Of a stretch of 64,000 nt of DNA, positions 48,777-60,551 are shown piece by piece. The DNA is taken from contig OU452217.1 of assembly GCA_911728435.2 (NCBI GenBank), forward strand, positions 372,001 to 436,000, written 5' to 3'. How positions within the stretch are numbered: position 1 is the stretch's first letter; each line of letters opens with the position of its first letter. The position numbers and the translations under genes are program-made. The notes under the pieces were generated by a model, which ran no database searches, was not told the origin of the DNA, and saw nothing but the letters and a program-made list of their open reading frames with translations. Origin of the DNA: Apoderus coryli (lineage: Eukaryota; Arthropoda; Insecta; Coleoptera; Attelabidae).

Positions 48777-51700
48777 CGCTCTAATTCGTTCTAAATTGCT
48801 TTTTTATGCTTATTCTAATTTCTATTTACTAATAAATTTAGTTTTACATTCTAAAAGAGAAAACAGATTTTTGTTTGAAACTTTACTTTTTAAATCTAAA
48901 TAACACAATTTCTGAACTAAACGCTCTAATTCGTTCTAAATTGCTTTTTTTATGCTTATTCTAATTTCTTTTTCCTGATAAAATTTAGTTTTAAATTCTT
49001 AGAGAGAAAACAGCTATTTTGTAGAAACTTTACTTTTTAAATCTAAATAACACAATTTTTTAAATAAACGCTCTAAATCGTTCTAAATTGCTTTTTCATG
49101 CTTATTCTAATTCCTTTTTACTAACAAATTTAGTTTTAAATTCTTAGAGAGAAAACAGCTTTTTGGTAGACACTTTACTTTTTAAATATAAATAACACAA
49201 TTTTTTAAATAAACGCTCTAAATCGTTCTAAATTGCTTTTTTATGCTTATTCATATTTTTTTTACTAATAAATTTAGTTTCAAATTCTTAGAGAGAAAAC
49301 AGCTTTTTGGTAGACACTACTTTTTAAATATAAATAACACAATTTTTTAAATAAGCGCTCTAAATCGTTCTAAATTGCTTTTTTATGCTTATTCTAATTT
49401 CTTTTTACTAATAAATTTAGTTTTAAATTCTAAAAGAGAAAGCAGCTTTTTGGTAGAAACTTTACTTTTTAAATCTAAATAACACAATTTCATAACTAAA
49501 CGCTCTAATTCGTTATAACTTGCTTTTTTATGCTTATTCTAATTTCTTTTAACCAATAAAATTTAGTTTTAAATTCTTAGAGAGAAAACATCTTTTTGGT
49601 AGACACTTTACTTTTTAAATATAGATAACACAATTTCTTAACTAAACGCTCTAATTCCTTCTAAATTGCTGTTTTACGCTTATTCTAATTTCTTTTTACT
49701 AAAAAATTTAGTTTTAAATTCTTAGAGAGAAAACAGCTATTTGGTAGACGCTTTACTTTTTAAATATAAATAACACAATTTCTTAACTAAACGCTCTAGT
49801 TCGTTCTAAATTGTTTTTTATGCTATTCTAATTTCTTTTTTCTAATAAAATTTAGTTTTAAATTCTTAGAGAGAAAACATTTTTTGGTAGACACTTTACT
49901 TTTAAAATCTAAATAACAATTATTTAAATAAACGCTTTAAATCGTTCTAAATTGCTTTTTTATGCTTATCCACATTTCTTTTTACTAACAAATTTAGTTT
50001 TAAATTCTTAGAGAGAAAACAGCTTTTTGGTAGACACTTTACTTTTTAAATATAAATAACACAATTTCTTAACTAAACGCTCTAATTCGTTCTAAATTGC
50101 TTTTTTATGCTTATTCTAATTTCTTTTTACTAATAAATTTAGTTTTAAATTCTAAAAGAGAAAGCAGATTTTTTGTAGAAACTTTACTTTTTAAATATAA
50201 ATAACACAATTTCTGAACTAAACGCTCTAATTCGTTCGAAATTGCTTTTTTATGCTTATTCTAATTTCTTTTTCCTAATAAAATTTAGTTTTAAATTCTT
50301 AGAGAGAAAACATCTTTTTGGTAGACACTTTACTTTTAAAATCTAAATAACACAATTTCTTAACTAAACGCTCTAAATCGTTCTAAATTGCTTTTTTATG
50401 CTTATTCTATCTTCTTTTTACTAACAAATTTAGTTTTAAATTCTTAGAGAAAAAAAAAGCTTTTTGGTAGACACTTTACTTTTTAAATATAAATAACACA
50501 ATTTTTTAAATAAGCGCTCTAAATCGTTCTAAATTGCTTTTTTTATGCTTATTCTAATTTCTTTTTACTACCAAATTTAGTTTTAAATTCTTAGAGAGAA
50601 AACAGCTTTTTGGTAGACACTTTACTTTTTAAATATAAATAACACAATTTCTTAACTAAACGCTCTAATTCGTTCTAAATTGCTTTTTTATGCTTATTCT
50701 AATTTCTTTTAACTAATAAAATTTAGTTTTAAATTCTTAGAGAAAAAAAAAGCTTTTTGGTAGACACTTTACTTTTTAAATATAAATAACACAATTTTTT
50801 AAATAAGCGCTCTAAATCGTTCTAAATTGCTTTTTTTATGCTTATTCTAATTTCTTTTTACTACCAAATTTAGTTTTAAATTCTTAGAGAGAAAACAGCT
50901 TTTTGGTAGACACTTTACTTTTTAAATATAAATAACACAATTTCTTAACTAAACGCTCTAATTCGTTCTAAATTGCTTTTTTATGCTTATTCTAATTTCT
51001 TTTAACTAATAAAATTTAGTTTTAAATTCTTAGAGAAAAAAAAAGCTTTTTGGTAGACACTTTACTTTTTAAATATAAATAACACAATTTTTTAAATAAG
51101 CGCTCTAAATCGTTCTAAATTGCTTTTTTATGCTTATTCTAATTTCTTTTTACTAACAAATTTAGTTTTAAATTCTTAGAGAGTAAACAGCTTTTTGATA
51201 GAAACTTTTTTTTAAATCTAAATAACACAATTTTTTAAATAAACGCTCTAATTCGTTCTAAATTGCTTTTTTATGCTTATTCTAATTTCTTTTTACTAAT
51301 AAATTTAGTTTTACATTCTAAAAGAGAAAACAGTTTTTGTTAGAAACTTTACTTTTTAAATCTAAATAACACAATTTCTGAACTAAACGCTCTAACTCGT
51401 TCTAAATTGCTTTTTTTATGCTTATTCTAATTTCTTTTTCCTAATAAAATTTAGTTTTAAATTCTTAGAGAGAAAACAGCTTTTTGGTAGACACTTTACT
51501 TTTTAAATATAGATAACACAATTTCTTAACTAAACGCTCTAATTCCTTCTAAATTGCTGTTTTACGCTTATTCTAATTTCTTTTTACTAATAAAATTTAG
51601 TTTTAAATTCTTAGAGAGAAAGCAGCTATTTGGTAGACGCTTTACTTCTTAAATATAAATAACACAATTTCTTAACTAAGCGCTCTAGTTCGTTCTAAAT

Positions 51701-52214
51701 TGTTTTTTATGCTATTCTAATTTCTTTTTCCTAATAAAATTTAGTTTTAAATTCTGAGAGGGAAAATAGCTTTTTGGTACACAATTTACTTTTTAAATAT
51801 AAATAACACCATTTTTTAACTAAACGCTCTAATTCATTCTAAATTGCTTTTTTATGCTTATTCTAATTTCTTTTTCCTAATAAAATTTAGTTTTCAATTC
51901 TTAGAGAGAAAATAGCTTTTTGGTAGACACTTTACTTTTTAAATCTAAATAACACAATTTCTTAACTAAACGCTCTATTTCGTTCTAAATTGCTTTTTTA
52001 TGCTTATTCTAATTTCTTTTAACTAATAAAATTTAGTTTTAAATTCTTAGAGAAAAAAAAAGCTTTTTGGTAGACACTTTACTTTTTAAATATAAATAAC
52101 ACAATTTTTTAAATAAGCGCTCTAAATCGTTCTAAATTGCTTTTTTATGCTTATTCTAATTTCTTTTTACTAACAAATTTAGTTTTAAATTCTTAGAGAG
52201 TAAACAGCTTTTTG
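48777..52214. repeat. 3.44-kb segmental duplication C1 (partner 58200-61637)
   Basis: Matches 58200-61637 at a constant offset of 9423 bp. Anchors: 'gtttgaaac' 48873/58296, 'tttcaaattc' 49278/58701, 'cattttttgg' 49878/59301, 'agattttttg' 50166/59589, poly-A 'gctttttgg' 50459/59882, 'gtaaacag' before the 4-bp contraction 51183/60606, 'ctgagaggg' 51754/61177. No net length change across 3.4 kb; a few substitutions seen (for example 'ataacttgc' near 49516, 'aaccaat' near 49551, 'gaaagcagc' near 51620, 'attcattc' near 51834). Ends at 52214/61637. Confidence 0.92.
50428..51128. repeat. 293-bp dimer tandem, poly-A/AGCTT type (site 2)
   Basis: Same dimer as at 45770-46470; the 'gctttttgg' words after the A run lie at 50459, 50752 and 51045, steps of 293 bp. 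Confidence 0.9.
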
Positions 52215-53707
52215 GTAGACACTTTACTTTTTAAATATAAATAACACCATTTCTTAACTAAACGCTCTAATTCGTTCTAAATTGCTTTTTAATGTTTATT
52301 CTAATTTCTTTTAACTAATAAAATTTAGTTTTAAATTCTAAAAGAGAAAACAGCTTTTTGTTAGAAACTTTACTTTTTAAATCTAAATAACACAATTTCT
52401 GAACTAAACGCTCTCATTCGTTCTAAATTGCTTTTTTTATGCTTATTCTAATTTCTTTTTCCTAATAAAATTTAGTTTTACATTCTTAGAGAGAAAACAG
52501 CTTTTTTGTAGAAACTTTACTTTTAAAAACTAAATAACACAATTTTTTAAATAAACGCTCTACATCGTCCTAAATTGCTTTTTCATGCTTATTCTAATTC
52601 CTTTTTACTAACAAATTTAGTTTTAAATTCTTAGAGAGCAAACAGCTTTTTGGTAGACACTTTACTTTTTAAATATAAATAACACAAATTTTTAAATAAA
52701 CGCTTTAAATAGTTCTAAATTGCCTTTTTATGCTTATTCGAATTTCTTTTCACTAACAAATTTTGTTTTAAATTCTTAGAGAGAAAACAGCTTTTTGGTA
52801 GACACTTTACTTATTAAATATAAATAACACAATTTTTTAAATAAACGCTCTAAATCGTTCTAATTTGCTTTTTTATGCTTATTCATATTTCTTTTTACTA
52901 ACAAATTTAGTTTTAAATTCTTAGAGAGAAAACAGCTTTTTGGTAGACACTTTACTTTTTAAATATAAATAACACAATTTCTTAACTAAACGCTCTAATT
53001 CCTTCTAAATTGCTTTTTTATGCTTATTCTAATTTCTTTTTACTAATAAATTTAGTTTTAAATTCTAAAAGAGAAAGCAGCTTTTTGGTAGAAACTTTAC
53101 TTTTTAAATCTAAATAACACAATTTCTTAAGTAAACGTTCTAATTCGTTCTAAATTGGTTTTTTCATGCTTATTCTAATTCCTTTTTCCTAATAAAATTT
53201 AGTTTTAAATTCTTAGAGAGAAAACAGCTATTTTGTAGAAACTTTACTTTTTAAATCTAAATAACACAATTTTTTAAATAAACGCCCTAAATCGTTCTAA
53301 ATTGCTTTTTCATGCTTATTCTAATTCCTTTTTACTAACAAATTTAGTTTTAAATTCTTAGAGAGAAAACAGCTTTTTGGTAGACACTTTACTTTTTAAA
53401 TATAAATAACACAATTTTTTAAATAAACGCTCTAAATCGTTCTAAATTGCTTTTTCATGCTTATTCATATTTCTTTTTACTAACAAATTTAGTTTTAAAT
53501 TCTTAGAGAGAAAACAGCTTTTTGGTAGACACTTTACTTTTTAAATATAAATAACACAATTTCTTAACTAAACGCTCTAATTCCTTCTAAATTGCTTTTT
53601 TATGCTTATTCTAATTTCTTTTTACTAATAAATTTAGTTTTAAATTCTAAAAGAGAAAGCAGCTTTTTGGTAGAAACTTTACTTTTTAAATCTAAATAAC
53701 ACAATTT
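52209..53707. repeat. 1.5-kb segmental duplication D1 (partner 62502-64000)
   Basis: Matches 62502-64000 at a constant offset of 10,293 bp. Anchors: 'aatgtttatt' 52291/62584, 'ctctcattcg' 52414/62704 region, 'tacatcgtcctaaattg', 'aaatagttctaaattgcc', 'attcat' 52881/63174, 'gtaaacgttc' 53131/63424. The extra 870 bp over offset 9423 equals six monomers, the net effect of the 1017-bp duplication at 60.4-62.4 kb and nearby rearrangement. This stretch has more private substitutions than most of the array. Confidence 0.9.
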
Positions 53708-54294
53708 CTTAAGTAAACGTTCTAATTCGTTCTAAATTGGTTTTTTCATGCTTATTCTAATTCCTTTTTCCTAATAAAATTTAGTTTTAAATTCTTAGAG
53801 AGAAAACAGCTATTTTGTAGAAACTTTACTTTTTAAATCTAAATAACACAATTTTTTAAATAAACGCTCTAAATCGTTCTAAATTGCTTTTTCATACTTA
53901 TTCTAATTCCTTTTTACTAACAAATTTAGTTTTAAATTCTTAGAGAGAAAACAGCTTTTTGGTAGACACTTTACTTTTTAAATATAAATAACACAATTTT
54001 TTAAATAAATGCTCTAAATCGTTCTAAATTGCTTTTTTATGCTTATTCATATTTCTTTTTACTAACAAATTTAGTTTTAAATTCTTAGAGAGAAAACAGC
54101 TTTTTGGTAGACACTTTACTTTTTAAATATAAATAACACAATTTCTTAACTAAACGCTCTAATTCCTTCTAAATTGCTTTTTTATGCTTATTCTAATTTC
54201 TTTTTACTAATAAATTTAGTTTTAAATTCTAAAAGAAAAAGCAGCTTTTTGGTAGAAACTCTACTTTTTAAATCTAAATAACACAATTTCTTAA
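52881..54294. repeat. 582-bp 4-mer tandem, about 2.4 copies
   Basis: 'attcatatt' at 52881, 53463 and 54045 and 'gtaaacgttc' at 53131 and 53713 are 582 bp apart. The four monomers are: 'ttattcatatt', 'attccttctaaatt', a 'gaaagc' type ending 'aagtaaacgttc', and an 'attggttttttcatgc ... gctattttg' plus 'gctttttcatgc' pair. The third copy is partial and changes to 'aactaaacgctc' with 'gaaactctac' near 54258. The same 582-bp step recurs at 63174/63756 at the right window edge. Confidence 0.87.
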
Positions 54295-54514
54295 CTAAAC
54301 GCTCTAATTCGTTATAAATTGCTTTTTTATGCTTATTCTAATTTCTTTTAACTAATAAAATTTAGTTTTAAATTCTTAGAGAGAAAACATCTTTTTGGTA
54401 GACGCTTTACTTTTTAAATCTAAATAACAATTTCTTAACTAAACGCTCTAAATCGTTCTAAATTGCTTTTTTATGCTTATTCTATCTTCTTTTTACTAAC
54501 AAATTTAGTTTTAT

Positions 54515-56538
54515 ATTCTTAGAGAGAAAACAGCTTTTTGGTAGACACTTTACTTTTTAAATATAAATAACACAATTTTTTAAATAAACGCTCTAAATCG
54601 TTCTAAATTGCTTTTTTATGCTTATTCATATTTTTTTTACTAATAAATTTAGTTTCAAATTCTTAGAGAGAAAACAGCTTTTTGGTAGACACTACTTTTT
54701 AAATATAAATAACACAATTTTTTAAATAAGCGCTCTAAATCGTTCTAAATTGCTTTTTTATGCTTATTCTAATTTCTTTTTACTAATAAATTTAGTTTTA
54801 AATTCTAAAAGAGAAAGCAGCTTTTTGGTAGAAACTTTACTTTTTAAATCTAAATAACACAATTTCATAACTAAACGCTCTAATTCGTTATAAATTGCTT
54901 TTTTATGCTTATTCTAATTTCTTTTTACTAAAAAATTTAGTTTTAAATTCTTAGAGAGAAAACATCTTTTTGGTAGACACTTTACTTTTTAAATATAGAT
55001 AACACAATTTCTTAACTAAACGCTCTAATTCCTTCTAAATTGCTGTTTTACGCTTATTCTAATTTCTTTTTACTAAAAAATTTAGTTTTAAATTCTTAGA
55101 GAGAAAACAGCTATTTGGTAGACGCTTTACTTTTTAAATATAAATAACACAATTTCTTAACTAAACGCTCTAGTTCGTTCTAAATTGTTTTTTATGCTAT
55201 TCTAATTTCTTTTTTCTAATAAAATTTAGTTTTAAATTCTTAGAGAGAAAACATCTTTTTGGTAGACACTTTACTTTTAAAATCTAAATAACAATTATTT
55301 AAATAAACGCTTTAAATCGTTCTAAATTGCTTTTTTATGCTTATCCACATTTCTTTTTACTAACAAATTTAGTTTTAAATTCTTAGAGAGAAAACAGCTT
55401 TTTGGTAGACACTTTACTTTTTAAATATAAATAACACAATTTCTTAACTAAACGCTCTAATTCGTTCTAAATTGCTTTTTTATGCTTATTCTAATTTCTT
55501 TTTACTAATAAATTTAGTTTTAAATTCTAAAAGAGAAAGCAGATTTTTTGTAGAAACTTTACTTTTTAAATATAAATAACACAATTTCTGAACTAAACGC
55601 TCTAATTCGTTCGAAATTGCTTTTTTATGCTTATTCTAATTTCTTTTTCCTAATAAAATTTAGTTTTAAATTCTTAGAGAGAAAACATCTTTTTGGTAGA
55701 CACTTTACTTTTTAAATATAGATAACACAATTTCTTAACTAAACGCTCTAATTCCTTCTAAATTGCTGTTTTACGCTTATTCTAATTTCTTTTTACTAAA
55801 AAATTTAGTTTTAAATTCTTAGAGAGAAAACAGCTATTTGGTAGACGCTTGACTTTTTAAATATAAATAACACAATTTCTTAACTAAACGCTCTAGTTCG
55901 TTCTAAATTGTTTTTTATGCTATTCTAATTTCTTTTTTCTAATAAAATTTAGTTTTAAATTCTTAGAGAGAAAACATCTTTTTGGTAGACACTTTACTTT
56001 TAAAATCTAAATAACAATTATTTAAATAAACGCTTTAAATCGTTCTAAATTGCTTTTTTATGCTTATCCACATTTCTTTTTACTAACAAATTTAGTTTTA
56101 AATTCTTAGAGAGAAAACAGCTTTTTGGTAGACACTTTACTTTTTAAATATAAATAACACAATTTCTTAACTAAACGCTCTAATTCGTTCTAAATTGCTT
56201 TTTTATGCTTATTCTAATTTCTTTTTACTAATAAATTTAGTTTTACATTCTAAAAGAGAAAACAGATTTTTGTTTGAAACTTTACTTTTTAAATCTAAAT
56301 AACACAATTTCTGAACTAAACGCTCTAATTCGTTCTAAATTGCTTTTTTTATGCTTATTCTAATTTCTTTTTCCTGATAAAATTTAGTTTTAAATTCTTA
56401 GAGAGAAAACAGCTATTTTGTAGAAACTTTACTTTTTAAATCTAAATAACACAATTTTTTAAATAAACGCTCTAAATCGTTCTAAATTGCTTTTTCATGC
56501 TTATTCTAATTCCTTTTTACTAACAAATTTAGTTTTAA
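54515..56538. repeat. 2024-bp 14-mer HOR, copy 1
   Basis: First copy, starting after the 'ttttatattc' difference at 54514. Anchor 'tttcaaattc' at 54653. Marks in order: 'gacactactt', 'cataactaaacg', 'aaatatagataac', 'gctgttttacgc', 'agctatttggtagacgc', 'ctagttcg', 'tgttttttatgctattc', 'aaaatctaaataacaatta', 'ttatccacatt', 'agattttttg', 'cgttcgaaatt', then a second round of the 'atagataac' set, then 'gtttgaaac', 'cctgataaaa'. It has 'actaaaaaattt' near 54925 where copies 2 and 3 have 'ttttaactaataaaattt'. Confidence 0.9.
54932..56245. repeat. 723-bp 5-mer duplication nested in the 14-mer
   Basis: Five monomers are repeated inside the 2024-bp unit: 'gctgttttacgc' 55042/55765 and 'ttatccacatt' with 'cacat' at 55346/56069, both 723 bp apart. 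The match ends at 55522/56245 ('ttaaattc' versus 'ttacattc'). The second round has 'gacgcttgac' near 55846 where the first has 'gacgctttac'. The nesting is preserved in copy 2, so the 5-mer duplication predates the 14-mer amplification. Confidence 0.87.
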
Positions 56539-58562
56539 ATTCTTAGAGAGAAAACAGCTTTTTGGTAGACACTTTACTTTTTAAATATAAATAACACAAT
56601 TTTTTAAATAAACGCTCTAAATCGTTCTAAATTGCTTTTTTATGCTTATTCATATTTTTTTTACTAATAAATTTAGTTTCAAATTCTTAGAGAGAAAACA
56701 GCTTTTTGGTAGACACTACTTTTTAAATATAAATAACACAATTTTTTAAATAAGCGCTCTAAATCGTTCTAAATTGCTTTTTTATGCTTATTCTAATTTC
56801 TTTTTACTAATAAATTTAGTTTTAAATTCTAAAAGAGAAAGCAGCTTTTTGGTAGAAACTTTACTTTTTAAATCTAAATAACACAATTTCATAACTAAAC
56901 GCTCTAATTCGTTATAAATTGCTTTTTTATGCTTATTCTAATTTCTTTTAACTAATAAAATTTAGTTTTAAATTCTTAGAGAGAAAACATCTTTTTGGTA
57001 GACACTTTACTTTTTAAATATAGATAACACAATTTCTTAACTAAACGCTCTAATTCCTTCTAAATTGCTGTTTTACGCTTATTCTAATTTCTTTTTACTA
57101 AAAAATTTAGTTTTAAATTCTTAGAGAGAAAACAGCTATTTGGTAGACGCTTTACTTTTTAAATATAAATAACACAATTTCTTAACTAAACGCTCTAGTT
57201 CGTTCTAAATTGTTTTTTATGCTATTCTAATTTCTTTTTTCTAATAAAATTTAGTTTTAAATTCTTAGAGAGAAAACATTTTTTGGTAGACACTTTACTT
57301 TTAAAATCTAAATAACAATTATTTAAATAAACGCTTTAAATCGTTCTAAATTGCTTTTTTATGCTTATCCACATTTCTTTTTACTAACAAATTTAGTTTT
57401 AAATTCTTAGAGAGAAAACAGCTTTTTGGTAGACACTTTACTTTTTAAATATAAATAACACAATTTCTTAACTAAACGCTCTAATTCGTTCTAAATTGCT
57501 TTTTTATGCTTATTCTAATTTCTTTTTACTAATAAATTTAGTTTTAAATTCTAAAAGAGAAAGCAGATTTTTTGTAGAAACTTTACTTTTTAAATATAAA
57601 TAACACAATTTCTGAACTAAACGCTCTAATTCGTTCGAAATTGCTTTTTTATGCTTATTCTAATTTCTTTTTCCTAATAAAATTTAGTTTTAAATTCTTA
57701 GAGAGAAAACATCTTTTTGGTAGACACTTTACTTTTTAAATATAGATAACACAATTTCTTAACTAAACGCTCTAATTCCTTCTAAATTGCTGTTTTACGC
57801 TTATTCTAATTTCTTTTTACTAAAAAATTTAGTTTTAAATTCTTAGAGAGAAAACAGCTATTTGGTAGACGCTTGACTTTTTAAATATAAATAACACAAT
57901 TTCTTAACTAAACGCTCTAGTTCGTTCTAAATTGTTTTTTATGCTATTCTAATTTCTTTTTTCTAATAAAATTTAGTTTTAAATTCTTAGAGAGAAAACA
58001 TCTTTTTGGTAGACACTTTACTTTTAAAATCTAAATAACAATTATTTAAATAAACGCTTTAAATCGTTCTAAATTGCTTTTTTATGCTTATCCACATTTC
58101 TTTTTACTAACAAATTTAGTTTTAAATTCTTAGAGAGAAAACAGCTTTTTGGTAGACACTTTACTTTTTAAATATAAATAACACAATTTCTTAACTAAAC
58201 GCTCTAATTCGTTCTAAATTGCTTTTTTATGCTTATTCTAATTTCTTTTTACTAATAAATTTAGTTTTACATTCTAAAAGAGAAAACAGATTTTTGTTTG
58301 AAACTTTACTTTTTAAATCTAAATAACACAATTTCTGAACTAAACGCTCTAATTCGTTCTAAATTGCTTTTTTTATGCTTATTCTAATTTCTTTTTCCTG
58401 ATAAAATTTAGTTTTAAATTCTTAGAGAGAAAACAGCTATTTTGTAGAAACTTTACTTTTTAAATCTAAATAACACAATTTTTTAAATAAACGCTCTAAA
58501 TCGTTCTAAATTGCTTTTTCATGCTTATTCTAATTCCTTTTTACTAACAAATTTAGTTTTAA
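56539..58562. repeat. 2024-bp 14-mer HOR, copy 2
   Basis: Exact offset 2024 from copy 1 ('tttcaaattc' 54653/56677) and to copy 3 ('ctagttcg' 57195/59219). It has 'cattttttgg' at 57277 where copy 1 has 'catctttttgg'; copy 3 shares the contracted form, grouping copies 2 and 3. Confidence 0.9.
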
Positions 58563-59760
58563 ATTCTTAGAGAGAAAACAGCTTTTTGGTAGACACTTTA
58601 CTTTTTAAATATAAATAACACAATTTTTTAAATAAACGCTCTAAATCGTTCTAAATTGCTTTTTTATGCTTATTCATATTTTTTTTACTAATAAATTTAG
58701 TTTCAAATTCTTAGAGAGAAAACAGCTTTTTGGTAGACACTACTTTTTAAATATAAATAACACAATTTTTTAAATAAGCGCTCTAAATCGTTCTAAATTG
58801 CTTTTTTATGCTTATTCTAATTTCTTTTTACTAATAAATTTAGTTTTAAATTCTAAAAGAGAAAGCAGCTTTTTGGTAGAAACTTTACTTTTTAAATCTA
58901 AATAACACAATTTCATAACTAAACGCTCTAATTCGTTATAAATTGCTTTTTTATGCTTATTCTAATTTCTTTTAACTAATAAAATTTAGTTTTAAATTCT
59001 TAGAGAGAAAACATCTTTTTGGTAGACACTTTACTTTTTAAATATAGATAACACAATTTCTTAACTAAACGCTCTAATTCCTTCTAAATTGCTGTTTTAC
59101 GCTTATTCTAATTTCTTTTTACTAAAAAATTTAGTTTTAAATTCTTAGAGAGAAAACAGCTATTTGGTAGACGCTTTACTTTTTAAATATAAATAACACA
59201 ATTTCTTAACTAAACGCTCTAGTTCGTTCTAAATTGTTTTTTATGCTATTCTAATTTCTTTTTTCTAATAAAATTTAGTTTTAAATTCTTAGAGAGAAAA
59301 CATTTTTTGGTAGACACTTTACTTTTAAAATCTAAATAACAATTATTTAAATAAACGCTTTAAATCGTTCTAAATTGCTTTTTTATGCTTATCCACATTT
59401 CTTTTTACTAACAAATTTAGTTTTAAATTCTTAGAGAGAAAACAGCTTTTTGGTAGACACTTTACTTTTTAAATATAAATAACACAATTTCTTAACTAAA
59501 CGCTCTAATTCGTTCTAAATTGCTTTTTTATGCTTATTCTAATTTCTTTTTACTAATAAATTTAGTTTTAAATTCTAAAAGAGAAAGCAGATTTTTTGTA
59601 GAAACTTTACTTTTTAAATATAAATAACACAATTTCTGAACTAAACGCTCTAATTCGTTCGAAATTGCTTTTTTATGCTTATTCTAATTTCTTTTTCCTA
59701 ATAAAATTTAGTTTTAAATTCTTAGAGAGAAAACATCTTTTTGGTAGACACTTTACTTTT
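58563..59760. repeat. 2024-bp 14-mer HOR, partial copy 3
   Basis: 1198 bp of a third copy ('tttcaaattc' 58701, 'cattttttgg' 59301). It stops at 59760: after 'ctttactttt' the sequence is 'aaaatctaaataacac' rather than 'taaatatagataac', and the order switches to that of 50337 onward within duplication C. Confidence 0.88.
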
Positions 59761-59850
59761 AAAATCTAAATAACACAATTTCTTAACTAAACGCTCTAAA
59801 TCGTTCTAAATTGCTTTTTTATGCTTATTCTATCTTCTTTTTACTAACAA

Positions 59851-60551
59851 ATTTAGTTTTAAATTCTTAGAGAAAAAAAAAGCTTTTTGGTAGACACTTT
59901 ACTTTTTAAATATAAATAACACAATTTTTTAAATAAGCGCTCTAAATCGTTCTAAATTGCTTTTTTTATGCTTATTCTAATTTCTTTTTACTACCAAATT
60001 TAGTTTTAAATTCTTAGAGAGAAAACAGCTTTTTGGTAGACACTTTACTTTTTAAATATAAATAACACAATTTCTTAACTAAACGCTCTAATTCGTTCTA
60101 AATTGCTTTTTTATGCTTATTCTAATTTCTTTTAACTAATAAAATTTAGTTTTAAATTCTTAGAGAAAAAAAAAGCTTTTTGGTAGACACTTTACTTTTT
60201 AAATATAAATAACACAATTTTTTAAATAAGCGCTCTAAATCGTTCTAAATTGCTTTTTTTATGCTTATTCTAATTTCTTTTTACTACCAAATTTAGTTTT
60301 AAATTCTTAGAGAGAAAACAGCTTTTTGGTAGACACTTTACTTTTTAAATATAAATAACACAATTTCTTAACTAAACGCTCTAATTCGTTCTAAATTGCT
60401 TTTTTATGCTTATTCTAATTTCTTTTAACTAATAAAATTTAGTTTTAAATTCTTAGAGAAAAAAAAAGCTTTTTGGTAGACACTTTACTTTTTAAATATA
60501 AATAACACAATTTTTTAAATAAGCGCTCTAAATCGTTCTAAATTGCTTTTT
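59851..60551. repeat. 293-bp dimer tandem, poly-A/AGCTT type (site 3)
   Basis: Same dimer as sites 1 and 2; 'gctttttgg' after the A run at 59882, 60175 and 60468, steps of 293 bp. Confidence 0.9.
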
